NCBI GenBank assembly: GCA_958298945.1
Contig: CATQJD010000005.1
Span: 558,001 to 622,000 of the forward strand
Direction of reading: 5' to 3'
Source: Atherix ibis
Lineage: Eukaryota; Arthropoda; Insecta; Diptera; Athericidae
Length of the DNA stretch: 64,000 nt
Shown here: piece after piece, positions 15,101 to 30,200 of the stretch
Numbering within the stretch: position 1 is the stretch's first letter
Layout: each line of letters starts with the position of its first letter
Notes under the pieces: generated by a model
Told to the model about the DNA's origin: nothing
Databases searched by the model: none
What the model saw: only the letters and a program-made list of their open reading frames with translations
Position numbers and translations under genes: made by a program

Positions 15101-15960
15101 AGGAATATGAAGTTCTATGCTTAAGAGGAATACGAAGTAGTATATTTAAGAGGAATATGAAGTAGTATATTTAAGAGGAATATGAAGTAGTATGTTTAAG
15201 AGGAATATGAAGTAGTATGCTTAAGAAGAATATGAAGTAGTATATTTAAGAGGAATATGAAGTAGTATATTTAAGAGGAATATGAAGTATTATGTTTAAG
15301 AGGAATTTGAAATAGTATGTTTAAGAGGAATATGAAGTAGTATGTTTAAGAGGAATATTAAGTAGTATGCTTAAGAGGAATATGAAGTAGTATATTTAAG
15401 AGGAATATAAAGTAGTATATTTAAGAGGAATATGAAGTAGAATGTTTAAGAGGAATATGAAGTAGTACGTTTAATAGGAATATGCAGTAGTATATTTAAG
15501 AGGAATATGAAGTAGTATATTTAAGAGGAATATGAAGTAGTATGTTTAAAAGGAATATGAAGTAGTATGATTAAGAGGAATATGAAGTAGTATGTTTAAG
15601 AGGAATATGAAGTAGTATGTTTAAGAGGAATATAAAGTAGTATGTTTAAGAGGAATATGAAGTAGTATGTTTAAGAGGAATATGAAGTAGTATGTTTAAG
15701 AGGAAAATGAAGTAGTATGTTTAAGAGGAATATGAAGTAGTAAGTTTAAGAGGGATGTGAAGTAGTATATTTAAGAGGAATATGAAGTAGTATGTTCAAG
15801 AGGAATATGAAGTAGTATATTTAAGAGGAATATGAAGTAGTATATTTAAGAGGAATATGAAGTAGTATATTTAAGAGGAATATGAAGCTGTGTATTTAAG
15901 AGGAATATGAAGTAGTATGTTTAAGAGGAATATGAAGTAGTATGTTTAAGAGGAATATGA
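9153..15960. repeat. 4,488-bp higher-order repeat, one full and one partial copy
   Basis: Unit 1 is 9153-13640. Unit 2 starts at 13641 and agrees until about 15960. GTAGTTTGCTTAAGAAG occurs at 9153 and 13641 (offset 4,488). Later markers sit at offset 4,588: ATAGTATG at 9503 and 14091, TTATGATGTATG at 9771 and 14359, the AACATGAAGTCG monomer near 9917 and 14505, and TATGAAGCTG at 11293 and 15881. The change of exactly 100 bp is four extra monomers in unit 2 at about 13990-14090. Confidence 0.8.
11624..13640. repeat. dispersed copy of the 2,217-bp higher-order repeat
   Basis: The marker order of 3351-5367 recurs here at an offset of 8,273 bp: GTAGTTTTTTTAAG at 3351 and 11624, TTCTATGCTTAAG at 3801 and 12074, and TGCTTCAGAGG at 3981 and 12254. 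The flanking monomers upstream (11549-11623) differ from those before 3351, so the copy is bounded there. It is embedded in the larger 4,488-bp unit. Confidence 0.75.
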
Positions 15961-16679
15961 AGTAGTATGCTTAAGAGGAATATGAAGTAGTATATTTAAG
16001 AGGAATATGAAGTAGTATATTTAAGTGGAATATGAAGTAGTATGTTTAAGAGGAATGTGAAGTAGTAAGTTTAAGAGGAATGTGAAGTAGTATATTTAAG
16101 AGGAATATGAAGTAGTATATTCAAGAGGAATATGACGTAGTATGTTTAAGAGGAATATGAAGTAGTATATTTAAGATGAAAATGAAGTAGTATATTTAAG
16201 AGGAATATGAAGTAGTATGTTTAAGAGGAATATGAAGTAGTCTGTTTAAGAGGAATATGAAGTAGTATGTTTAAGAGGAATATGAAGTAGTATGTTTCAG
16301 AGGAATATGGAGTAGTATATTTAAGAGGAATATGAAGTAGAATATTTAAGAGGAATAAGAAGTAGTATGTTTAAGAGGAATATGAAGTAGTATGTTTAAG
16401 AGGAATATGCAGTAGTATATTTAAGAGGAATATGAAGTAGTATGTTAGAGAGGAATATAAAGTAGTAAATTTAAGAGGAATATGAAGTAGTATGTTTAAG
16501 AGGAATATGAAGTAGTATGCTTAAGAGGAATATGAAGTAGTATATTTAAGAGGAATATGAAATAGTATGTTTAAGAGGAATATGAAGTAGTATATTTAAG
16601 ATGAAAATGAAGTAGTATATTTATGAGGAATATGAAGTAGTATGTTTAAGAGGCATAAGAAATACTATATTTAAGAGGA

Positions 16680-18935
16680 ATATGAAGTAGTATATTGAAG
16701 AGGAATATGAAGAAGTATATTTAAGAGGAATATGAAGTAGTATGTTTAAGAGGAATATGAAGTAGTATGTTTAAGAGAAATATGAAGTAGTATGTTCAAG
16801 AGGAATATGAAGTAGTATGTTTAAGAGGAATATGAAGTAGTTTGTTTAAGAGGAATATGAAGTAGTATGTTTAAGAGGAATATGAAGTAGTATGTTTAAG
16901 AGGAATATGAAGTAGTATGTTTAAGAGGAATATGAAGTAGTATGTTTAAGAGTAATTAGAAGTAGTATGTTTAAGAGGAATATGAAGTAATATGTTTAAG
17001 AGGAATATGAAGTAGTATGCTTAAGAGGAATTAGAAGTAGTATATCTAAGAGGAATATGAAGTAGTATGTTTAAGAGGAATATGATGTAGTATGTTTAAG
17101 AGAAATATGAAGTAGTATGTTTAAGAGGAATATGAAGTAGTATATTTAAGAGGAATATGAAGTAGTATATTTAAGAGGAATATGAAGTAGTATATTTGAG
17201 AGGAATATGAAGTAATATATTTAAGAGGAATATGAAGTAGTATGTTTAGAGGAATATGAAGTTCTCTGTTTAAGAGGAATACGAAGTAGTATATTTAAGA
17301 GGAATATGAAGTAGTATATTTAAGAGGAATATGAAGTAGTATGTTTAAGAGAAATATGAAGTAGTATGTTTAAGAGGAATATGCAGTAGTATATTTAAGA
17401 GGAATATGAAGTAGTATATTTAAGAGGAAAATGAAGTTGTATGTTTAAGAGGAATATGAAGCAGTATGTTTAAGAGGAATATAAAGTAGTATGTTTAAGA
17501 GGAATATGAAATAGTATATTTAAGAGGAACATGAAGTAGTATATCCAAGAAGAATATGAAGTAGTATGTTTAAGAGGAATATGAAGTAGTATGCTTAAGA
17601 GGAATATGAAGTAGTATGATTCAGAGGAATATGAAGTAGTATATTTAAGAGGAATATGAAGTAGAATATTTAAGAGGAATAAGAAGTAGTATGTTTAAGA
17701 GGAATATGAAGTAGTATGTTTAAGAGGAATATGAAGTAGTATATTTAAGAGGAATATGAAGTAGTATCTTTAAGAGGAATATGAAGTGTTAGGTTTAAGA
17801 GGAATATGAAATAGTATGTTTAAGAGGAATATGTAGTAGTATATTTAAGAGGAATATGAAGTAGTATGTTTAAGAGGAATATGAAGTAGTATATTGAAGA
17901 GGAATATGAAGAAGTATATTTAAGAGGAATATGAAGTAGTATGTTTAAGAGGAATATGAAGTAGTATGTTTAAGAGAAATATGAAGTAGTATGTTCAAGA
18001 GGAATATGAAGTAGTATGTTTAAGAGGAATATGAAGTAGTTTGTTTAAGAGGAATATGAAGTAGTATGTTTAAGAGGAATATGAAGTAGTATGTTTAAGA
18101 GGAATATGAAGTAGTATGTTTAAGAGGAATATGAAGTAGTATGTTTAAGAGTAATTAGAAGTAGTATGTTTAAGAGGAATATGAAGTAATATGTTTAAGA
18201 GGAATATGAAGTAGTATGCTTAAGAGGAATTAGAAGTAGTATATCTAAGAGGAATATGAAGTAGTATGTTTAAGAGGAATATGATGTAGTATGTTTAAGA
18301 GAAATATGAAGTAGTATGTTTAAGAGGAATATGAAGTAGTATATTTAAGAGGAATATGAAGTAGTATATTTAAGAGGAATATGAAGTAGTATATTTGAGA
18401 GGAATATGAAGTAATATATTTAAGAGGAATATGAAGTAGTATGTTTAGAGGAATATGAAGTTCTCTGTTTAAGAGGAATACGAAGTAGTATATTTAAGAG
18501 GAATATGAAGTAGTATATTTAAGAGGAATATGAAGTAGTATGTTTAAGAGAAATATGAAGTAGTATGTTTAAGAGGAATATGCAGTAGTATATTTAAGAG
18601 GAATATGAAGTAGTATATTTAAGAGGAAAATGAAGTTGTATGTTTAAGAGGAATATGAAGCAGTATGTTTAAGAGGAATATAAAGTAGTATGTTTAAGAG
18701 GAATATGAAATAGTATATTTAAGAGGAACATGAAGTAGTATATCCAAGAAGAATATGAAGTAGTATGTTTAAGAGGAATATGAAGTAGTATGCTTAAGAG
18801 GAATATGAAGTAGTATGATTCAGAGGAATATGAAGTAGTATATTTAAGAGGAATATGAAGTAGAATATTTAAGAGGAATAAGAAGTAGTATGTTTAAGAG
18901 GAATATGAAGTAGTATGTTTAAGAGCAATATGCAG
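16680..18935. repeat. 1,199-bp higher-order repeat, two copies
   Basis: Monomer order from about 16680 recurs from about 17880 at an offset of 1,199 bp (48 monomers minus one base). TATTGAAGAGG occurs at 16693 and 17892, and TTCTCTGTTTAAG at 17262 and 18461. Agreement covers about 1,050 bp of the unit; 17735-17880 and the stretch after 18920 differ. The missing base comes from the TATGTTTAGAGG short monomer. Confidence 0.75.
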
Positions 18936-21296
18936 TAGTATATTTAAGAGGAATATGAAGTAGTATGTTAGAGAGGAATATGAATGAGTATGTTTAAGAG
19001 GAAAATAAAGTAGTATATTTAAGAGGAATATGAAGTAGTATGTTTAAGAGGAATATGAAGTAGTATGCTTAAGAGGAATATGAAGTAGTATGCTTAAGAG
19101 GAATATGAAGTAGTATATTTAAGAGGAACATGAAGTAGTATGTTTAAGAGGAATGTCAAGTAGTAAGTTTAAGAGGATTGTGAAGTAGTATATTTAAGAG
19201 GAATATAAAGTAGTATATTCAAGAGGAATATGAAGTAGTATGTTTAAGAGGAATATGAAGTAGTATATTTAAGATGAAAATGAAGTAGTATATTTAAGAG
19301 GAATATGAAGTAGTATGTTTAAGAGGCATATGAAATACTATATTTAAGAGGAATATGAAGTAGTATGTTTAAGAGGAATATGAAGTATTATGTTTAAGAG
19401 GAATATGAAGTAGTATGTTTAAGAGGAAAATGAAGTAGTATGTTTAAGAGGAATATGAAGTAGTATGTTTAAGAGGAATATGAAGTATTATGTTTAAGAG
19501 GAATATGAAGTAGTATGTTTAAGAGGAATATGAAGTAGTATGTTTAAGAGGAATATGAAGTAGTATGTTTAAGAGGACTATGAAGTAGTATATTTAAGAG
19601 GAATATGAAGTAGTATGTTTAAGATTAATATGGAGTAATATACTCGTATTTAAGAGGAATACGAAGTAGTATATTTAAGAGGAATATGAAGTAGTATATT
19701 TAAGAGGAATATGAAGTAGTATGTTTAAGAGGAATATGAAGTAGTATGCTTAAGAGGAATATGAAGTAGTATGTTTCAGAGGAATATGAAGATGTATATT
19801 TAAGAGGAATATGAAGTAGAATATTTAAGAGGAATAAGAAGTAGTATGTTTAAAAGGAATATGGAGTAGTATGTTTAAGAGGAATATGCAGTAGTATATT
19901 TAAGAGGAATATGAAGTAGTATGTTAGAGAGGAATATAAAGTAGTAAATTTAAGAGGAATATGAAGTAGTATGTTTAAGAGGAATATGAAGTAGTATGCT
20001 TAAGAGGAATATGAAGTATTATATTTAAGAGGAATATGAAGTAGTATATTTAAGTGGCATATGAAGTAGTATGTTTAAGAGGAATGTGAAGTAGTAAGTT
20101 TAAGAGGAATGTGAAGTAGTATATTTAAGAGGAATATGAAGAAGTATATTCAAGAGGAATATGAAGTAGTATGTTTAAGAGGAATATGAAGTAGTATATT
20201 TAAGATGAAAATGAAGTAGTATATTTAAGAGGAATATGAAGTAGTATGTTTAAGAGGCATATGAAATACTATATTTAAGAGGAATATGAAGTAGTATATT
20301 TAAGAGGAATATGAAGTAGTATATTTAAGAGGAATATGAAGTATTATGTTTAAGAGGAATATGAAGTAGTATGTTTAAGAGGATTATGAAGTAGTATGTT
20401 TAACAGGAATATGAAGTAGTATGTTTAAGAGGAATATGAAGTAGTATGTTTAAGAGGAATATTAAGTAGTATGGTTAAGAGGAATATGAAGTAGTATGTT
20501 TAAGAGGAATATGAAGCAGTATGTTTAAGAGGAATATGAAGTAGTATGTTTAAGAGGAATATGAAGTAGTATGTTTAAGAGGAATATGAAGTAGTATGTT
20601 AAAGAGGAATATGAAGTAGTATGTTTAAGAAGAATATGAAGTAGTATGTGTAAGAGGAATATGAAGTAGTATGTTTAAGAGGAATATGAAGTAGTATGTT
20701 AAGAGGAATATGAAGTTCTATGCTTAAGAGGAATACGAAGTAGTATATTTAAGAGGAATATGAAGTAGTATATTTAAGAGGAATATGAAGTAGTATGCTT
20801 AAGAGGAATATGAAGTAGTATATTTAAGAGGAATATGAAGTAGTATATTTAAGAGGAATATGAAGTATTATGTTTAAGAGGAATATGAAATAGTATGTTT
20901 AAGAGGAATATGAAGTAGTATGTTTAAGAGGAATATTAAGTAGTATGTTTAAGAGGAATATGAAGTAATATGTTTAAGAGGAATATGAAGTAGTATGCTT
21001 AAGAGGAATTAGAAGTAGTATATCTAAGAGGAATATGAAGTAGTATGTTTAAGAGGAATATGATGTAGTATGTTTAAGAGAAATATGAAGTAGTATGTTT
21101 AAGAGGAATATGAAGTAGTATATTTAAGAGGAATATGAAGTAGTATATTTAAGAGGAATATGAAGTAGTATATTTGAGAGGAATATGAAGTAATATATTT
21201 AAGAGGAATATGAAGTAGTATGTTTAGAGGAATATGAAGTTCTCTGTTTAAGAGGAATACGAAGTAGTATATTTAAGAGGAATATGAAGTAGTATA

Positions 21297-24200
21297 TTTA
21301 AGAGGAATATGAAGTAGTATGTTTAAGAGAAATATGAAGTAGTATGTTTAAGAGGAATATGCAGTAGTATATTTAAGAGGAATATGAAGTAGTATATTTA
21401 AGAGGAAAATGAAGTTGTATGTTTAAGAGGAATATGAAGCAGTATGTTTAAGAGGAATATGAAGTAGTATGTTTAAGAGGAATATGAAATAGTATATTTA
21501 AGAGGAACATGAAGTAGTATATCCAAGAAGAATATGAAGTAGTATGTTTAAGAGGAATATGAAGTAGTATGCTTAAGAGGAATATGAAGTAGTATGATTC
21601 AGAGGAATATGAAGTAGTATATTTAAGAGGAATATGAAGTAGAATATTTAAGAGGAATAAGAAGTAGTATGTTTAAGAGGAATATGAAGTAGTATGTTTA
21701 AGAGCAATATGCAGTTGTATATTTAAGAGGAATAAGAAGTAGTATGTTAGAGAGGAATATGAATGAGTATGATTCAGAGGAATATGAAGTAGTATATTTA
21801 AGAGGAATATGAAGTAGTATATTTAAGAGGAATATGAAGTAGTATGTTTAAGAGGAATATGAAGTAGTATGCTTAAGAGGAATATGAAGTAGTATATTTA
21901 AGAGGAATATGAAGTAGTATGTTAGAGAGAAATATAAAGTAGTAAATTTAAGAGGAATATGAAGTAGTATGTTTAAGAGGAATATGAAGTAGTATGCTTA
22001 AGAGGAATATGAAGTAGTATGATTCAGAGGAATATGAAGTAGTATATTTAAGAGGAATATGAAGTAGTATATTTAAGAGGAATATGAAGTAGTATGTTTA
22101 AGAGGAATATGAAGTAGTATGCTTAAGAGGAATATGAAGTAGTATATTTAAGAGGAATATGAAGTAGTATATTTAAGTGGAACATGAAGTAGTATGTTTA
22201 AGAGGAATGTGAAGTAGTAAGTTTAAGAGGATTGTGAAGTAGTATATTTAAGAGGAATATAAAGTAGTATATTCAAGAGGAATATGAAGTAGTATGTTTA
22301 AGAGGAATATGAAGTAGTATATTTAAGATGAAAATGAAGTAGTATATTTAAGAGGAATATGAAGTAGTATGTTTAAGAGGAATATGAAGTAGTATGTTTA
22401 AGAGGAATATGAAGTATTATGTTTAAGAGGAATATGAAGTAGTATGTTTAAGAGGAATATGAAGTAGTATGTTTAAGAGGAATATGAAGTATTATGTTTA
22501 AGAGGAATATGAAGTAGTATGTTTAAGAGGAATATGAAGTAGTATGTTTAAGAGGAATATGAAGTAGTATGTTTAAGAGGACTATGAAGTAGTATATTTA
22601 AGAGGAATATGAAGTAGTATGTTTAAGATTAATATGGAGTAATATACTCGTATTTAAGAGGAAACGAAGTAGTATATTTAAGAGGAATATGAAGTAGTAT
22701 ATTTAAGAGGAATATGAAGTAGTATGTTTAAGAGGAATATGAAGTAGTATGCTTAAGAGGAATATGAAGTAGTATGTTTCAGAGGAATATGAAGATGTAT
22801 ATTTAAGAGGAATATGAAGTAGAATATTTAAGAGGAATAAGAAGTAGTATGTTTAAAAGGAATATGGAGTAGTATGTTTAAGAGGAATATGCAGTAGTAT
22901 ATTTAAGAGGAATATGAAGTAGTATGTTAGAGAGGAATATAAAGTAGTAAATTTAAGAGGAATATGAAGTAGTATGTTTAAGAGGAATATGAAGTAGTAT
23001 GCTTAAGAGGAATATGAAGTATTATATTTAAGAGGAATATGAAGTAGTATATTTAAGTGGCATATGAAGTAGTATGTTTAAGAGGAATGTGAAGTAGTAA
23101 GTTTAAGAGGAATGTGAAGTAGTATATTTAAGAGGAATATGAAGAAGTATATTCAAGAGGAATATGAAGTAGTATGTTTAAGAGGAATATGAAGTAGTAT
23201 ATTTAAGATGAAAATGAAGTAGTATATTTAAGAGGAATATGAAGTAGTATGTTTAAGAGGCATATGAAATACTATATTTAAGAGGAATATGAAGTAGTAT
23301 ATTTAAGAGGAATATGAAGTAGTATATTTAAGAGGAATATGAAGTAGTATGTTTAAGAGGAATATGAAGTAGTATGTTTAAGAGGAATATGAAGTAGTAT
23401 GTTTAACAGGAATATGAAGTAGTATGTTTAAGAGGAATATGAAGTAGTATGTTTAAGAGGAATATTAAGTAGTATGGTTAAGAGGAATATGAAGTAGTAT
23501 GTTTAAGAGGAATATGAAGTAGTATGTTAAAGAGGAATATGAAGTAGTATGTTTAAGAGGAATATGAAGTAGTATGTTTAAGAGGAATATGAAGTAGTAT
23601 GTTAAAGAGGAATATGAAGTTCTATGCTTAAGAGGAATACGAAGTAGTATATTTAAGAGGAATGTGAAGTAGTATATTTAAGAGGAATATGAAGTAGTAT
23701 GTTTAAGAGGAATATGAAGTAGTATGCTTAAGAGGAATATGAAGTAGTATATTTAAGAGGAATATGAAGTAGTATATTTAAGAGGAATATGAAGTATTAT
23801 GTTTAAGAGGAATATGAAATAGTACGTTTAATAGGAATATGCAGTAGTATATTTAAGAGGAATATGAAGTAGTATATTTAAGAGGAATATGAAGTAGTAT
23901 GTTTAAGAGGAATATGAAGTAGTATGTTTAAGAGGAATATGAAGTAGTATGTTTAAGAGGAATATAAAGTAGTATGTTTCAGAGGAATATGGAGTAGTAT
24001 ATTTAAGAGGAATATGAAGTACAATATTTAAGAGGAATAAGAAGTAGTATGTTTAAGAGGAATATGAAGTAGTATGTTTAAGAGGAATATGCAGTAGTAT
24101 ATTTAAGAGGAATATCAAGTAGTATGTTAGAGAGGAATATAAAGTAGTAAATTTAAGAGGAATATGAAGTAGTATGTTTAAGAGGAATATGAAGTAGTAT

Positions 24201-27200
24201 GCTTAAGAGGAATATGAAGTAGTATATTTAAGAGGAATATGAAGTAGTATGTTTAAGAGGAATATGAAGTAGTATATTTAAGATGAAAATGAAGTAGTAT
24301 ATTTAAGAGGAATATGAAGTAGTATGTTTAAGAGGCATAAGAAATACTATATTTAAGAGGAATATGAAGTAGTATATTGAAGAGGAATATGAAGAAGTAT
24401 ATTTAAGAGGAATATGAAGTAGTATGTTTAAGAGGAATATGAAGTAGTATGTTTAAGAGGAATATGAAGTAGTATGTTTAAGAGGAATATGAAGTAGTAT
24501 GTTTAAGAGGAATATGAAGTAGTTTGTTTAAGAGGAATATGAAGTAGTATGTTTAAGAGGAATATGAAGTAGTATGTTTAAGAGGAATATGAAGTAGTAT
24601 GTTTAAGAGGAATATGAAGTAGTATGTTTAAGAGTAATTAGAAGTAGTATGTTTAAGAGGAATATGAAGTAATATGTTTAAGAGGAATATGAAGTAGTAT
24701 GCTTAAGAGGAATTAGAAGTAGTATATCTAAGAGGAATATGAAGTAGTATGTTTAAGAGGAATATGATGTAGTATGTTTAAGAGAAATATGAAGTAGTAT
24801 GTTTAAGAGGAATATGAAGTAGTATATTTAAGAGGAATATGAAGTAGTATATTTAAGAGGAATATGAAGTAGTATATTTGAGAGGAATATGAAGTAATAT
24901 ATTTAAGAGGAATATGAAGTAGTATGTTTAGAGGAATATGAAGTTCTCTGCTTAAGAGGAATACGAAGTAGTATATTTAAGAGGAATATGAAGTAGTATA
25001 TTTAAGAGGAATATGAAGTAGTATGTTTAAGAGAAATATGAAGTAGTATGTTTAAGAGGAATATGCAGTAGTATATTTAAGAGGAATATGAAGTAGTATA
25101 TTTAAGAGGAAAATGAAGTTGTATGTTTAAGAGGAATATGAAGCAGTATGTTTAAGAGGAATATGAAGTAGTATGTTTAAGAGGAATATGAAATAGTATA
25201 TTTAAGAGGAACATGAAGTAGTATATCCAAGAAGAATATGAAGTAGTATGTTTAAGAGGAATATGAAGTAGTATGCTTAAGAGGAATATGAAGTAGTATG
25301 ATTCAGAGGAATATGAAGTAGTATATTTAAGAGGAATATGAAGTAGAATATTTAAGAGGAATAAGAAGTAGTATGTTTAAGAGGAATATGAAGTAGTATG
25401 TTTAAGAGGAATATGCAGTAGTATATTTAAGAGGAATATGAAGTAGTATGTTAGGGAGGAATATGAATGAGTATGTTTAAGAGTAAAATAAAGTAGTATA
25501 TTTAAGAGGAATATGAAGTAGTATGTTTAAGAGGAATATGAAGTAGTATGCTTAAGAGGAATATGAAGTAGTATATTTAAGAGGAATATGAAGTAGTATA
25601 TTTAAGTGGAACATGAAGTAGTATGTTTAAGAGGAATGTGAAGTAGTAAGTTTAAGAGGAATGTGAAGTAGTATATTTAAGAATAATATAAAAAAGTATA
25701 TTCAAGAGGAATATGAAGTAGTATGTTTAAGAGGAATATGAAGTAGTATATTTAAGATGAAAATGAAGTAGTATATTTAAGAGGAATATGAAGTAGTATG
25801 TTTAAGAGGCATATGAAATACTATATTTAAGAGGAATATGAAGTAGTATATTTAAGAGGAATATGAAGTATTATGTTTAAGAGGAATATGAAGTAGTATG
25901 TTTATGAGGAAAATGAAGTAGTATGTTTAAGAGGAATATGAAGTAGTATGTTTAAGAGGAATATGAAGTATTATGTTTAAGAGGAATATGAAGTAGTATG
26001 TTTAAGAGGAATATGAAGTAGTATGTTTAAGAGGAATATGAAGTAGTATGTTTAAGAGGACTATGAAGTAGTATATTTAAGAGGAATATGAAGTAGTATG
26101 TTTAAGATTAATATGGAGTAATATACTCGTATTTAAGAGGAATACGAAGTAGTATATTTAAGAGGAATATGAAATAGTATATTTAAGAGGAATATGAAGT
26201 AGTATGTTTAAGAGGAATATGAAGTAGTATGCTTAAGAGGAATATGAAGTAGTATGTTTCAGAGGAATATGAAGATGTATATTTAAGAGGAATATGAAGT
26301 AGAATATTTAAGAGGAATAAGAAGTAGTATGTTTAAGAGGAATATGGAGTAGTATGTTTAAGAGGAATATGCAGTAGTATATTTAAGAGGAATATGAAGT
26401 AGTATGTTAGAGAGGAATATAAAGTAGTAAATTTAAGAGGAATATGAAGTAGTATGTTTAAGAGGAATATGAAGTAGTATGCTTAAGAGGAATATGAAGT
26501 AGTATATTTAAGAGGAATATGAAGTAGTATATTTAAGTGGCATATGAAGTAGTATGTTTAAGAGGAATGTGAAGTAGTAAGTTTAAGAGGAATGTGAAGT
26601 AGTATATTTAAGAGGAATATGAAGAAGTATATTCAAGAGGAATATGAAGTAGTATGTTTAAGAGGAATATGAAGTAGTATATTTAAGATGAAAATGAAGT
26701 AGTATATTTAAGAGGAATATGAAGTAGTATGTTTAAGAGGCATATGAAATACTATATTTAAGAGGAATATGAAGTAGTATATTTAAGAGGAATATGAAGT
26801 AGTATATTTAAGAGGAATATGAAGTAGTATGTTTAAGAGGAATATGAAGTAGTATGTTTAAGAGGAATATGAAGTAGTATGTTTAAGAGGAATATGAAGT
26901 AGTATGTTTAAGAGGAATATGAAGTAGTATGTTTAAGAGGAATATGAAGTAGTATGTTTAAGAGGAATATGAAGTAGTATGTTCGAGAGGAATATGAAGT
27001 AGTATGTTTAAGAGGAATATGAAGTAGTATGTTTAAGAGAAATATGAAGTAGTATGTTTAAGAGGAATATAAAGTAGTATATTTAAGAGGAATATGAAGT
27101 AGTATATTTAAGAGGAATATGAAGTAGTATATTTGAGAGGAATATGAAGTAATATGTTTAAGAGGAATATGAAGTAGTATGTTTAAGAGGAATATGAAGT

Positions 27201-30200
27201 TGTATGTTTAAGAGGAATATGAAGTAGTATGTTTAAGAGGAATATGAAGAAGTATATTTAAGAGGAATATGAAGAAGTATGTTTAAGAGGAATATGAAGT
27301 AGTATGCTTAAGAGGAATATGAAATAGTATATTTAAGAGGAATATGAAGTAGTATATTTAAGAGGAATATGAAGTAGTATGTTTAAGAGGAATATGAAGT
27401 AGTATGTTTAATAGGAATATGCAGTAGTATATTTGAGAGGAATATGAAGTAGTATATTTAAGAGGAATATGAAGTAGTATGTTTAAGAGGAATATGAAGT
27501 AGTATGATTAAAAGGAATATAAAGTAGTATGTTTAAGAGGAATATGAAGTAGTATGTTTAAGAGGAATATGAAGTAGTATGTTTAAGAGGAATATGAAGT
27601 AGTATGTTTAAGAGGAATATGAAGTAGTATGTTTAAGAGGAAAATGAAGTAGTATGTTTAAGAGGAATGTGAAGTAGTATGATAAAAAGGAATATGAAGT
27701 AGCATGTTTAAGAGGAATATGAAGTAGTATGTTTAAGAAGAATATGAAGTATTATGTTTGAGAGTAATAAGAAGTAGTATTTTTAAGAGGAATATGAAGT
27801 AATATGTTTAAGAGGAATATAAAGTAGTATGCTTAAGAGGAATTAGAAGTAGTATATCTAAGAGGAATATGAAGTAGTATGTTTAAGAGGAATATGAAGT
27901 AGTATGTTTAAGAGAAATATGAAGTAGTATGTTTAAGAGGAATATGAAGTCGTATATTTAAGAGGAATATGAAGTAGTATGTTTAAGAGGCATAAGAAAT
28001 ACTATATTTAAGAGGAATATGAAGTAGTATATTGAAGAGGAATATGAAGAAGTATATTTAAGAGGAATATGAAGTAGTATATTTAAGAGGAATATGAAGT
28101 AGTATGTTTAAGAGGAATATGAAGTAGTATGTTTAAGAGGAATATGAAGTAGTATGTTTAAGAGGAATATGAAGTAGTTTGTTTAAGAGGAATATGAAGT
28201 AGTATGTTTAAGAGGAATATGAAGTAGTATGTTTAAGAGAAATATGAAGTAGTATGTTTAAGAGGAATATGCAGTAGTATATTTAAGAGGAATATGAAGT
28301 AGTATATTTAAGAGGAAAATGAAGTTGTATGTTTAAGAGGAATATGAAGCAGTATGTTTAAGAGGAATATGAAGTAGTATGTTTAAGAGGAATATGAAAT
28401 AGTATATTTAAGAGGAACATGAAGTAGTATATCCAAGAAGAATATGAAGTAGTATGTTTAAGAGGAATATGAAGTAGTATGCTTAAGAGGAATATGAAGT
28501 AGTATGATTCAGAGGAATATGAAGTAGTATATTTAAGAGGAATATGAAGTAGAATATTTAAGAGGAATAAGAAGTAGTATGTTTAAGAGGAATATGAAGT
28601 AGTATGTTTAAGAGCAATATGCAGTTGTATATTTAAGAGGAATAAGAAGTAGTATGTTAGAGAGGAATATGAATGAGTATGATTCAGAGGAATATGAAGT
28701 AGTATATTTAAGAGGAATATGAAGTAGTATATTTAAGAGGAATATGAAGTAGTATGTTTAAGAGGAATATGAAGTAGTATGCTTAAGAGGAATATGAAGT
28801 AGTATATTTAAGAGGAATATGAAGTAGTATGTTAGAGAGGAATATAAAGTAGTAAATTTAAGAGGAATATGAAGTAGTATGTTTAAGAGGAATATGAAGT
28901 AGTATGCTTAAGAGGAATATGAAGTAGTATGATTCAGAGGAATATGAAGTAGTATATTTAAGAGGAATATGAAGTAGTATATTTAAGAGGAATATGAAGT
29001 AGTATGTTTAAGAGGAATATGAAGTAGTATGCTTAAGAGGAATATGAAGTAGTATATTTAAGAGGAATATGAAGTAGTATATTTAAGTGGAACATGAAGT
29101 AGTATGTTTAAGAGGAATGTGAAGTAGTAAGTTTAAGAGGATTGTGAAGTAGTATATTTAAGAGGAATATGAAGTAGTATGTTTAAGAGGAATATGAAGT
29201 AGTATGTTTAAGAGGAATATGAAGTATTATGTTTAAGAGGAATATGAAGTAGTATGTTTAAGAGGAATATGAAGTAGTATGTTTAAGAGGAATATGAAGT
29301 ATTATGTTTAAGAGGAATATGAAGTAGTATGTTTAAGAGGAATATGAAGTAGTATGTTTAAGAGGAATATGAAGTAGTATGTTTAAGAGGACTATGAAGT
29401 AGTATATTTAAGAGGAATATGAAGTAGTATGTTTAAGATTAATATGGAGTAATATACTCGTATTTAAGAGGAATACGAAGTAGTATATTTAAGAGGAATA
29501 TGAAGTAGTATATTTAAGAGGAATATGAAGTAGTATGTTTAAGAGGAATATGAAGTAGTATGCTTAAGAGGAATATGAAGTAGTATGTTTCAGAGGAATA
29601 TGAAGATGTATATTTAAGAGGAATATGAAGTAGAATATTTAAGAGGAATAAGAAGTAGTATGTTTAAAAGGAATATGGAGTAGTATGTTTAAGAGGAATA
29701 TGCAGTAGTATATTTAAGAGGAATATGAAGTAGTATGTTAGAGAGGAATATAAAGTAGTAAATTTAAGAGGAATATGAAGTAGTATGTTTAAGAGGAATA
29801 TGAAGTAGTATGCTTAAGAGGAATATGAAGTATTATATTTAAGAGGAATATGAAGTAGTATATTTAAGTGGCATATGAAGTAGTATGTTTAAGAGGAATG
29901 TGAAGTAGTAAGTTTAAGAGGAATGTGAAGTAGTATATTTAAGAGGAATATGAAGAAGTATATTCAAGAGGAATATGAAGTAGTATGTTTAAGAGGAATA
30001 TGAAGTAGTATATTTAAGATGAAAATGAAGTAGTATATTTAAGAGGAATATGAAGTAGTATGTTTAAGAGGCATATGAAATACTATATTTAAGAGGAATA
30101 TGAAGTAGTATATTTAAGAGGAATATGAAGTAGTATATTTAAGAGGAATATGAAGTAGTATGTTTAAGAGGAATATGAAGTAGTATGTTTAAGAGGAATA

